From Spirogloea muscicola (taxonomy: Eukaryota > Streptophyta > Zygnematophyceae > Spirogloeales > Spirogloeaceae), in assembly GCA_009602725.1 (NCBI GenBank), contig WELB01000053.1, forward strand, positions 235,896 to 291,420: DNA of 55,525 nucleotides. The letters are read 5' to 3'. Below the pieces are notes generated by a model. That model made no database searches, was not told the origin of the DNA, and saw nothing but the letters and a program-made list of their open reading frames with translations. The position numbers and the translations under genes were made by a program. The first letter of the stretch is position 1; each line of letters starts with the position of its first letter. Shown here in pieces: positions 1-10,680 of the stretch.

Positions 1-3000
1 CCCGCCCTCGGCGGCTACCGCCGCCTGCAGCTCTCCCCCGGGGCGGCCCCGGCGCACAACCGCCGCCGCCGCCTCCGCCTGGCCCCGCGCGCCGCCAGGA
101 CGCCGCAGCAGGAGGTCGCGGAGGAAGGTAACGACGCCCCCCGTCAAGCAGCAGCTGCTCGCAGCCCGCTCGTTGGCACAGTCTGCGGTGTCCGGCAGTC
201 TGGAGTGTGTGTGAGCTCAAGCCCTTCGTGAGGTACACAGACGGGCATACACTCAGTGGTGTTACTAGGATACGAGGCTGAAGGTCATGAATGCCAGCCT
301 GATAGACGACGGAGGGATAGCGAGAGCCCTTGGTCCCATCATCTGAGCCCTCCATTGCCAGAGACTCAGCTTCCGAGGGGCCAGCACAGGCATCAGCATT
401 GACAGGCGCGGGTGTCGTCCTGCAAGCTCGAGGCCTGACGTGCATGCTGCATGCGCCTGCGCGCCTTTGCAAGAGCAGCCTCGCGGCCGTTTGGGTTCCT
501 CAACATTGGGAAGAAGGCCGCCGACACCGAGCGCGCGGCCACTGGAGGGAGGACGATTGGCGGCAAGCTCCCGAAGGTGCCGGAGCGGGAGCGTGGCACG
601 CAGAAGGTGGCGGCGGGGCGCCCTGCAAAAGCAAAGGGTGCCGCGGGGACGCAGAAGGGCGGCATTGGCGCCGCTCTGGGCGCCGCGGCTGCCAAGCGGC
701 AGGCCGGCGGCACCACCAAGCTCGTGAGGCCCGAGGGCGGCACCGCAGTGGCACGCTCGGGCAGGCCTGCCAGGGACCTCCCCCGTGACAACAAGGTTGT
801 CTTCGTTGCCGGCGCCACTGGCAAAGTGGGCTCCCGTACTGTAAGGTGAGCTCGTCCCATCCCCCCGACGACAACCACTTGCAGTCCTGGTCTTGCATTC
901 GTCACCACACAAGTCAGGTGGTCAACCATCATATCTGTCAATCATTGACGTGCCTGCTTCTATCAGGCCATCCTTTTCTGTGCTTTTGCAATACATCCAT
1001 AGCACCAATTGATCGCGCTGGAGCAAGGTGAATGCTCCAGAAGCTAGTCCCGTTGGCCTTTGCGGGCCACCGCACTCTTGTCCAACTGATACCCTGTTCT
1101 GATGCTACAGGGAGCTGGTGAAGGCTGGCTTCCGCGTCAGGGCCGGCGCTCGCAACGTAGAGAAGGCCGAGGAGCTCCTGGCAGATGTGAGCTTTTGTAA
1201 TGCTGGACCAAGCGCGCTCAAAAATGTCCAGTGATGCGGCAACTCCAGCCAATAATTGCTCCACTCTGGAAGCAAGTTGGACACTTAACACTCTCGTGTT
1301 GGAAGCTCGTAACTCATGAACTGGCAGGATTTCGTCTGGAGCAATCAGAAGACAGCCTAAGTTGCTGGCTTTGTCTGGGTCGTCGCAGGTCTTGGATGTT
1401 GCTGCCAAGCCCGGAGGCTTCTGGGCTAGCCTTGGGGTCAGCCTGCCGCCTGCAGTCCCCAGCCTCGCAGTCTAAGTTTTTGCTCTTGAACAAGAGACGG
1501 CTGGAATGAGTCGCATCGGCCAGCCAGGACAGATGTGTTAGATGGGAATGTCAGCTCGTGTCCACCACTAGTGTGATCAACAGCATGCAGCTTTAATGGA
1601 TTGACTGATTCGCCTGTGAGCTGCCCTACTGAGGCGCTTGCTGCCACCCTGGTCTCCTCGAAGGGGCTCGTCCGGAGGCAGAAGCTGGTGGAGATTGTGG
1701 AGGTGAATCTCCAGGACCTGGAGTCGGTGGAGGCCGCCATTGGAAACGCAGGTACAGTAGTGAGCGCCCTGGGCGCATCAGAGAGCTCACTGCTGGATGT
1801 TACAGGCCCTTACAAGGTTGATGGCAAGGCCAACAAGGACCTCACTGCTGCAGGTAAGGTCCAATGCTGGCACCGCTGCTGTCCTTGTGGTCTGCACCTG
1901 TGACAAGCTTCGTTTCTGTAACGCACTTTAGCCTCTTTGTACCCTACATATCGTCTTTAAGATTGCAAGTCATGTTACTGCGCGCAGCTCCACCCATATT
2001 TTGTTTAGTTTGACGGGCTGTGCTTTCAATCCTTCAATGTCTAATTGTCAATGTCCTTGCTGCACGGCACACATTGCAGCTGTGGATATGAAAGTCAATC
2101 ACTTTGTGCTTGTCACGTCCCTGGGGACTGGCAAGCCTGGCTTCCCGGCAGGCCTTCTGAAGTATGTACCAAGTCCCTAAGTACAACTGGTAGCCTTGAC
2201 ACACAAAGATGTCAGGTGAAGTTCTTGAGTTCAGGAACTTCAAGAGAAAGAGACTGGCATACGTAGCAGTAGCTGCTGGATAGTTGCTGCATTTGCAGCT
2301 TGTGGGGAAGAGTTTGTGGGCTTGCTTACCAGCTATTCTATGACCGCTGCTCAGACTTGTATGTATGCTATCCCTGTGCTACAGCCTCTTTTGGGGCGTG
2401 CTCGTGTGGAAGGCCCAGGCAGAGAAGGCGCTCCGTGAAAGCGGCGTGCCTTACACCGTAAGCAATTGTTCAGAGACTCAGACGTGCTAGCTGAATGGGC
2501 CAATAGTAGGTTATGGACATAGTGCAAGGTTGTTCTAACTTGATACCTGCGTTGCAGATTGTGCGGCCTGGGGGAATGGAGAGGCCCAAGGATGACTACA
2601 AGGACACGCACAATCTCCGCCTGGCCCCACCAGACACCGAATTTGGGGGCCAAGTTTCCAACCTGCAGGTGAGCACTCTTTGCAATCTTGCCATATGGTG
2701 CTTTGAGTAACTGAAACTGCTGTGCAGATGGTGCCAATTGTAGACCAACATTATATACTTGATTATCCTTGATTAGGTTAAATCTGAATATTGTTTCAGT
2801 TACAAGAAGCTGCTGATTGACATGGCACGTTGACTAGCAACTGGCTTCCAACAGAGTACGTATACATTGTGCTGATACTTACAGTGGACTTGCTGTTTGC
2901 CATTGTCTCCTCAGGTTGCGGAGCTGATTGCTGGCATCATCAGCAACCCGGACTTGTCTCAATTCAAGACCCTCGAAGCTGTCGCTGAAGAGGATGCTCC

Positions 3001-6000
3001 CCTGCGGCCGATCGAGGAGCTCCTTGCTGAGGCCCCATCTGAAGGCCAACCTCAGGAGGACGATATTGCAGCGGCAGGGCAGCTGCAGCGGGATGACAAC
3101 GGTAGGCCGGCAACAGCCAGCAGGAAGATAGCAGGCAGCAAACGGCAGCAGGAGGTAAGTGACAACATGACGTGGTTCCTTTTTGTTGTATTATCATGAT
3201 GTTGATGTTTCTCCGCTACCAGTATCAATACCTGTACTCGAGACGCTTTGGCTTCCTGTGCTCCGAATAAGATTACATGCCTGCTCTTTCTCCAATTGTA
3301 CCAGTTACAGCTGGCTTCTGTTACACTGCTTCATAGCAGTCTGTGTTACGATTATCGTACATGAGGGTTTACCTGTCTGGGCAGGACAAGGAGATGGAGG
3401 GTAAGCGGCAGGAAGAATTGAGGGCAAAGGCTCAGCAGGAACGGGAGGCAGCTGAAAGGCAGGCTGCTGCTGAGCGAGAGGCAGAGCAGAAGAAGCTGGA
3501 GGCAGAGAAGGTCCGTGCTCTGCAGGTGAGGCAGGGGCACACTTAAAAGAGAGCGGTCAAGTAATGGGAGCAATTGTCAGTGATATTGATAGTAAAGTCC
3601 TCAGCAGCAGCAGTGTAAGGGGTCCTCCACAGAGCATTAAAACATCTGTTAAAGTGCTTACCATTGCCATCAATGTTCAAGTTTTGCAGTTGTGCTGCAG
3701 GTGCTGCAGCCAGCAGCTAGCCTCGTTGTTAAGTTGTGTCCTTCTGCAGGCAAAGCTCAGCAAGCAGCTGCAAGAGGCCAAGGAGGACGAGGCGGAGGCT
3801 AAGCGGCTGGCTGACGAGCAGACGGCAGAGAAGGCCGCCCTTGAGAGGCGCGCAAGTGAGATCAAGGCCAAGGCTGAAGCTGCCTCCCGGGCAGCCAAGG
3901 AGGCCAAGGCGCTTGAGGTGGCGGCCTTGGCATCTGCCAAGGAGGGCAAGATGTGAGGAGATCAACATCCAATTTGCTTGCACATGAATCCACTCAGGAG
4001 ATGACGGGAAGTCAGATTTTGAGCTTCTTGCACCTCTTAGCGGTCAAAAGAGCTGCAACCATTACATGCATGCAGTCAGACAACTGATGTGCATGTTTTA
4101 TGCATCTCGCAGCCTGAGCGCGCGAGAGAAGCAGGAGATTCTTGCCAAGGTTCGCTCGGAAGCGTCCTCATCAGTTGATCTGGGCTCCCCACCACAGCAG
4201 ATCGGCTCTGCGCAGAAGGCCTCCAGCGGGCAGCTGGGCGGCGGGTGGCCATGGCAGAGGGTCACGGAGGTTTCCAAGGTTGCCGAGCAGGCAGTGGAGA
4301 AGCCGGCTGAGGAGGCCAAGAGGGCCGGGCAGTCTGTGGCTGGTGCAGTGGCCAGCGCCGCTGAGGCTGCCAAGAAGAAGATTGCCGACCAGCAGGAAGC
4401 TGCCACGGCCAAGGCGCAGCAGGTTCGCCATAAGCCCCTCATTCCAAGTACAGCTGCCGATATGACATCCATTGGTTTTATTCACAGGGAGCAGAAAAGC
4501 CACGTGCATGAAGGTCTCAAGTTTCACAATGTGATGAACTCTGGTGTTGTCTAGTCTGAAGTAGATAGTCTGACCTCTCTTTGTGCAGCTTAAGGATGAA
4601 GCTGCAGCAAAGGCAAAGGCCGTGCAGGACGAAGAGGAGAGGAAGGGGAAGGCGGCAGAGGCGGAGGCCAAGGCCAAGGAGCTGGAGGACAGGAAGGCTA
4701 GCGAGGAGGCCGAGGCCAAGGCTGAGGAAGAGCGCAAGAGGGGAGAGGCAGCTGCCCAGGTTAGTCAGCGCTGAACAGCAAGCTTGCAGCAATGCTTTGA
4801 GCAAGACCTGGCGCTCATTGTGAAGGTGTGCGGCGAAGAGTGCATGCAAGACCACCCAAAGCAATCCCCTGTGCTTCCAGAGCACCATACTGCATACATG
4901 TATGTCTGCACTTCTATCACATATGTCAATTGACCTTAACAAGTGTACAGCAAATTGAGAGTCCCATGTATCCCACTGCCTGCAGAGGTCAGCAGGAGTC
5001 GTGTCCTACATTTTTCGCTGACATACTACCTTGCCGGATGCAACGCATGCAGCAGGCCAAGGAGCAAGCTGGGTCAGCAGCAGGGCAGGTTGTGGATGGC
5101 TTGCAGGAGGCGCCAAAGAAGGCGCAGAGTGCTGTTAGCGGCTTCCGCTGGCCATGGCAAGTGGAGGACACCCCAAGGTACAAGGAGACAAGGCCCTTAC
5201 GTGCTACCTTGTCTTTTCTGTTCATGTTATATAGATAATGGGATTTGCTTGCAGCCATTGAGCTTCTCAGGCATGTCATTCTGAATGCTTGCACTCAGAT
5301 GTTCATGTCTGAAGTGCAAGGGAGGGCATGATTACAGACGTCTCATCTGATTGGCGATTGGTTGTTTGGGTCCGGTTGAGTTTCTAGGATGAGGATTCAT
5401 CGTTAAGTGAAGGTTCAGCTTTCTTACACTGGTTTTATGGCTTCTTAGGTAGACGGCCTCTCGCTCAGAAGGTTAGGATGTGCATGTTTGTATATGTAAC
5501 ATCGTGGCCCTTCTCCAATGTGCAGTGCTGATTTCACAGAGAAGGCAGAGGATGCTGTAGAATCTGCGAAGGAGCTCGCAACGCCTGCTCTGTCATCAGT
5601 GCAGTCAACAGCGGAGGAGGTAGCAGAGCCTGTCACTGACGTCCTTGGTGCAGCTTCCCAGCAAGTTCAGGAGACAGCGGAGGAGGTCCAGGACACAGGC
5701 TTCCGCTGGCCGTGGCAACAGACACTGCCGAAGAAGGCTGAGGAGGCAGTGGCCGATGCGTGAGATGGCTTTCTCTTCCGTTTGTAGCACCTCAACTTCT
5801 GTACATCTGGGTCTTCTTGCGCGAGCTATCAGCTGCCTGATTGAGTCTGCCCAAGTATAATGCTGGCCTTCTTGTCATCCTGGTGCAGGTCTTCTGAGGC
5901 TGCTACTCAAGCTAGCACTCTGACTGAGAGGGCAGAGGAGCTCGTCGAGGACAATGCTGCACCGCTGGCGGAACAGGCAACAGACACGGTGAAGACGGCC

Positions 6001-9000
6001 GCTGGGCAGGTCCAGGAGTCAGTCAGCGGCGCCGCTGAAAATGTCCAGGACTCCGGGTTCCGCTGGCCCTGGCAATTTGTGGAAGATGCAAAGCAAGCGG
6101 CAGATGTGGCCTCCAAGGACATGTTCGTAGCACCTCACCGTACCTCTGCATTGCCAGAAGTAGATGCGCTCTGCAAGAAGGTAATTGTGTTACTTAGTAA
6201 TATACTAGGTGCTTGCTAACTACTACTACCAACCTTGACTGTAGCTGTACTGGGACTTCATCTATGTGGCTGCAAGTGACCTTCTCTTTTTGCTTACCTG
6301 CACAGTGCGCCTGAGGCTGCGGCCAAGGTGGAGGAAGGGGCTGGACAAATAGAGGAAGCTGTGGAGGAGGCTCAGCCTGCAGCAGAGGCTGCAGTTGGCA
6401 AGGCCAAGTCTGTTGTCGAGGAGGTGCAGGACAAGGCTGGCGAGGTGGCTGAGAGTGTGCAGGAGCAAGGCTTCCGCTGGCCCTGGCAGATTGCGGACGA
6501 CGCAAAGCAGGCGGCAGATGGTGCCATCAAGGACACGTACGTAGCACGTTGTCATACCTATGCACTGCTCATGACTGAATGTGCTCCACAAGATCATTGA
6601 TTGCGCAAGTGCTTGAGAAGAGCAGCCTTGACTATAGGCTTCTTAGTAAATTTTTTCAGGGAAGCTGATGCAAGTGAAATGTGCTTGATGTGCTTCACCT
6701 GCAGGTTGCCTGAGGCTGCGCCTAAGGTGGAGGATGGGATTGGACAGGCAGAGGAGGCTGTGGAGGAGGCGCAGCCTGCTGCAGAGGCTGCAGTTGACAA
6801 GGCCGAGTCTGTGGTTGAGGAGGTAAAGGACAAGGCTGGTGAGGTGGCTGAGAGTGTGCAGGAGCAGGGCTTCCGCTGGCCGTGGCAGATTGCGCAGGAC
6901 GTTGAAAGGGAAGCACAGGCGGCAGCTGCCAAAATGTATGTACATCCAATTCGGTGACTGCAGATTAGTCAGCTCAAGTCGTTGTGTGTCACATGTGCCA
7001 CGCTTTGCAAGAACGTCATAGCACCTCTGCACAATTTGTTTTGGTGAAGCAGAAGACCAGAAACGGATTATGCGCTAATCTCCTGTCATGTGGACCTTGC
7101 CTTAGGTGCAGTGTCCGTAGAAGAGTCTGGCTGTTGCATCCACTTCTTGTCATGCAATGCTTCAGGATGCTCCTCTCACTTCCCACCTTGTCAATGCAGT
7201 GCTCCTGAGGAGGCTCCTTCAGTGGAGGATGCAACCCAGAAGGACGAACCTCTAGAAAGCAAGCAAGCAAGCGAGGAAGCTGGCGACATGGCTGAGCAGG
7301 TGAAGGACAGCGTAGGCAAGGTCGCTGGCGAGGTGCAGGAGCAGGGGTTCCGCTGGCCTTGGCAGATTGCTCAGGATGCCCAGGAGCAGGCACAGGCAGC
7401 AGCACGCAGCATGTAAGTCTCAGATGAAGGCCTCGATGATAGTAATCACCAGCACTAGGCTGCTTAAAAAACAGTGCACCCCGTTTAAAGGTTGCGATAA
7501 GCTAGCATGGCGAGCAGTACGCAATAACGGAAGAAAAGTGGCTACTGTCCTTATTTCAATACTCTCACAAAATGGCATATGGCTTGCAATTCACTTGCTT
7601 TCAATCTGGCTGCAGTTCTCCCGTGACTGCTGGTCAAGCCCAGGCTACAGTGGAGCAGGCGCAAGATTTTATCAAGGACGAAGTGCTTCCGCAAGCCGAG
7701 AATGTGCCAGAAGAGGCACAGGAGGCCATGGAATCGGTCAAGCAAAAGGTCGAGGATGCCACCGAGGCACTGCCGCAGCAAGGCTTCGAGTGGCCATGGC
7801 AGAAGGCCGAGGACGCTATCAAGAGTATCAGCAACAAGTGAGTTGAGTCCGCAAGCTCGTGGGCTTGCCCACAAAAAGGAGATAGTCGTTATAATGGATT
7901 CACTTGCATTGAAGGTAACAGGTCACCTGGGTTTGTAGATTAGGCGTCAAGATTGCTCGTGGGATGGGAAGTCAGCGTTGCTTTGCTATTATTTTGTAGG
8001 GCATCTGAGGTAACCTCTCAGGCGGTGGAAACCATTGAGGGGGCGACCTCTCAGGCCACTGAAGCTGCCGAGGAGGGCGGGTTGTCGTCCAAAGATCTGC
8101 TGGAAGAGGCACCAGCCCAGGCAAAGGACGTAGTGGACGATACTGCAGAGAAGGCATCAGATGCTGTGCAGGGTACTTCAGAAAAGCTTGAGGCTGCATC
8201 TGCAGAGGCACGGGGCGTTGTTGAAGACGTCACGACTAATGTTCAGGAGGCTGCTGAGGCTGCTCCGCAGAAGCTGCCAGCACCTTTTGGCGGCTTCCGC
8301 TGGCCGTGGCAACGCGACACTGCTGCAGAAGCTGCAAGGTCAAAAAACGTTACACGTAATTTGAGAAATCATCGGAGCCAGTAGATACTGGACAATGAGC
8401 AGCATTTATTCTCAATGCACGCATGATGACAGCAACACATGGTGTCTCTCTCCTTCCCAAGTGCACACTGGATTCACGACAATCTTGTGTTCACCTGCAG
8501 TGCTGTGGATGAGGCTACTGAGGCTGCACAAGAGGTGCCGGCAAAAATTGATGATGCCATTGATTCGACAGCGGAGAAAAATGAGGGGTTTGCTAGCCAA
8601 GTAGAATCGGTGGTAAAGGACAACATCAACATTGAGGAGGCCGGGAAGAGCATTGGCGATAAGTGAGTGAGCCTGCAGTCAACTGAATTTACATGCAGTG
8701 TCATGGAGGAAGAACGAGTATAGATTCGTGGTCAGTAGCTAAGTTGTAGTATAAGGAATAAGGTCAAGCTTTTCTATCCTCACGTGCCTAATCGCCAGAT
8801 CACGACCTTTCATACTCCTCATGCACACTTCTTTTCCGTAGGGTGTCGGAGGTAACATCTCAAGCCACGGAGGCAGCTGAAGAGCCAGAAGAAGCTGCTC
8901 AAACATTGTCCGGCACACCAACAGGCCAAACTGCAGACTACCCAGTCGATAACTCGGTGAAGGAAGCATCCAAAGAGGCCTCGCAGGATGCTGGGGATGC

Positions 9001-10680
9001 TGCCGATAACGTGCAGGGCAAGGTTCAGGAGGCAGCCCCGCTGAAGCCGCTGGATGCTTTGGGTGGTTTCCGCTGGCCCTGGCAGCTGAATGGTCCTGCA
9101 ACACCTGCAAGGTCAGCAAGTAGCTATTATCATCAATCAGTCGTAATGATGTGAATATAGCAGTGTTGTACTCTACATTGCCAGTGAATCAGCGTGTTGC
9201 AGCTTTCAGAGCTGTTATGGCCACTTGCTTTTTCTGTCTCCTTCAAGTGCCAGCATATTGACAATGAAGCCTCCTGGCTCATATGCAGTGGAGTGAGCGA
9301 GGCTGCTGATACCACGCAAGAGGTTGCGGCAAACATTGAGTCTGCTGTCCAAGATGCACCGGAGAAGGTTGAGTCTGCTTTCAAAGAGACGGTCGAGAAG
9401 GTCAAAGGAGCTGCTGGTGAGGTCAAGTCGGCTGTCGAGGACAAGGTGGAAGAAGCCCCTCTGCCACAGAGTGCCACACCGCAGTCTCCATTTACCAGGT
9501 AACAGATCAAGGACAAATACCAGATGCAAGTTACTGCAGTGCTGAAGAGTGCAAGCATTGTCTGCTCTGTAGTGGCTTATATATATTTCTGCCTTTGCAT
9601 TGTGGATTGGCTAGTTTGTGCCCTAGAGGACCTCAGGCAGCTGTGACTAGGAATGGCACTCGTTGCTCCATATATTAGTGGTTACTCCTTGGGAGGTTTC
9701 TAAATGTATTCATTGGTGTATTTTAAGTACATATCTTTATCAGACCCTTTAGATAAGCTTCTTATCAACCTCCTCTGGTGGGCATGTGGACAGATACGAA
9801 GACCTCAAGCCGCCCGCGTTCCCTGGCCCCCTGCAAATGGCAGAGGGCACATCCACCAGCGCGCCCTCCACACAGGACATTGTGGCCCCCCTTAAGGGGG
9901 CCGCAGCGCAGGTTGTGCAGCAGTTACGCTGGCCCTGGCAGAAGGATTCCCAGCCTGAGGATATCAATGCCCCTGCAGAGCCTCCTACCCCAAAAGAGGT
10001 ATTGAGCCTTATATGTTATTAGAGTAGTCATCTCCATTGTTCGTTAAATAGGAGCATGTACATCACAAAGCAACCTCTGCATGACGGAATTTGAGTGACA
10101 CAATCCCCATGACTTGTCATTGGACTTTTGAAGGAGGTATCGGACGCGGTAAAGGAGGAGGTGGCTCCACCCCCACCCACTGCCGAGGTCCCCAAGTTGG
10201 AGCCAGCCGTTGAAGCCGACAAGGCGGTGCAGGCTATAGAAGAAGCCAAGGCGGAGCCCGCTCCACTGGCAGCGAAGGTTGCAGAAGCCGTGCCAGCTCC
10301 TCTCAAGCAGGTCGGAGCAGGCTTGCGGCCATGGGTAGCGACATCGCTGGGTGCAGTCACAAGCAAGGTGCGACGCTTGGAATCCTGTAGTGCAAGGCAT
10401 GTCTAGCAATCAAAGAATGTTATGGAGTTGTCCACCGCAGCAGCATAACAGTCTCATTAATACACGTCTATTGTTTGCATAGGCTGTGAAGGCTGGCTTC
10501 CGCTGGCCCTGGGAGGCAGGGTCCTCAAGCACAAACAGCAGCGTGGCCTCGTCGTCAAAGTCGTCAACAGATCTGCCATATGCCAACAGGCCACTCAGCC
10601 CTTACACCATGTACCCTGACCTGCGACCGCCCACATCCCCGACTCCCTACAAGCCCACCACGACGCCAGATACTGAGTAG
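1..10680 (+). CDS. Tic62-like NAD(P)-binding protein with WPWQ-repeat tail and FNR-recruitment motifs (5' partial)
   Basis: Exons: 1-127 (cut by window edge), 479-845, 1111-1186, 1389-1436 (weak), 1634-1853 (start weak), 2080-2161, 2385-2457, 2558-2668, 2915-3154, 3385-3525, 3750-3952, 4113-4422, 4589-4759, 5053-5177, 5526-5759, 5889-6122, 6306-6536, 6705-6935, 7200-7412, 7616-7837, 8000-8338, 8501-8662, 8842-9111, 9289-9498, 9794-9998, 10134-10367, 10483-10680. They join in phase to at least 1,758 residues; plant Tic62 is far shorter. Exon 1 is Arg-rich and transit-peptide-like. The Rossmann domain (about 800-3100) has VFVAGATGKVGSRTV (nucleotide-binding loop), LVTSLGTGKPGF, NLFWGVLVWK and IVRPGGMERP, all typical of Tic62. 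Then come charged helical segments, 12 WPWQ motifs and two FNR-type motifs. Tic62 links stroma, inner envelope and thylakoid by binding FNR; a similar role here is inferred. An alternative start is ATG 451, with an in-frame stop at 436. Confidence 0.85.
4237..10515 (+). repeat. Twelve-copy GFRWPWQ protein motif encoded across successive exons
   Basis: Copies lie at 4237-4257 (GGGWPWQ), 5140-5160, 5698-5718, 6055-6075, 6469-6489, 6868-6888, 7345-7365 (all GFRWPWQ), 7782-7802 (GFEWPWQ), 8292-8312, 9065-9085 (both GGFRWPWQ), 9924-9941 (LRWPWQ) and 10495-10515 (GFRWPWE). Each lies in its own exon of the Tic62-like gene, usually near the 3' end. Exons 8501-8662, 9289-9498 and 10134-10367 lack it. 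Between copies the protein is rich in Ala, Glu, Lys, Val and Gln, in helical repeats such as AEEAVEEAQPAAEAAV and KDKAGEVAESVQEQ. These recall amphipathic LEA-type or apolipoprotein-type helices. I know no named family with this motif. Confidence 0.93.
9485..9830 (+). other. FNR-recruitment motif 1, split by an intron
   Basis: Joining exon 9289-9498 to exon 9794-9998 gives SPFTRYEDLKPPAFPGP. This matches the Tic62/TROL FNR-binding consensus, roughly Ser-Pro-Tyr-x-x-Tyr-x-Asp-Leu-Lys-Pro-Pro-x-x-Pro-x-Pro. The intron falls inside the Arg codon in the middle of the motif, so neither exon alone encodes it. In plants this Ser/Pro-rich stretch forms a self-assembling helix between two FNR dimers. 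FNR binding here is inferred from the motif. Confidence 0.8.
10591..10647 (+). other. FNR-recruitment motif 2 at the C terminus
   Basis: The last exon encodes PLSPYTMYPDLRPPTSPTP about 15 residues before the stop. It is a nearly canonical Tic62/TROL motif with Lys replaced by Arg. It lies about 35 residues after the last WPWE copy. A C-terminal position is the same as in plant TROL, where the motif anchors FNR to the thylakoid. Confidence 0.85.

Noticed and set aside
265-941. Overlapping ORFs of 130-215 residues on both strands near the left edge
   Set aside because: They overlap the Tic62-like exon 479-845 in other frames. Only the frame with VFVAGATGKVGSRTV is conserved.
3400-4760. Charged Lys/Glu/Ala stretches as a separate coiled-coil gene
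   Set aside because: The exons join in phase with the Rossmann domain upstream and the WPWQ exons downstream, with no start or stop between.
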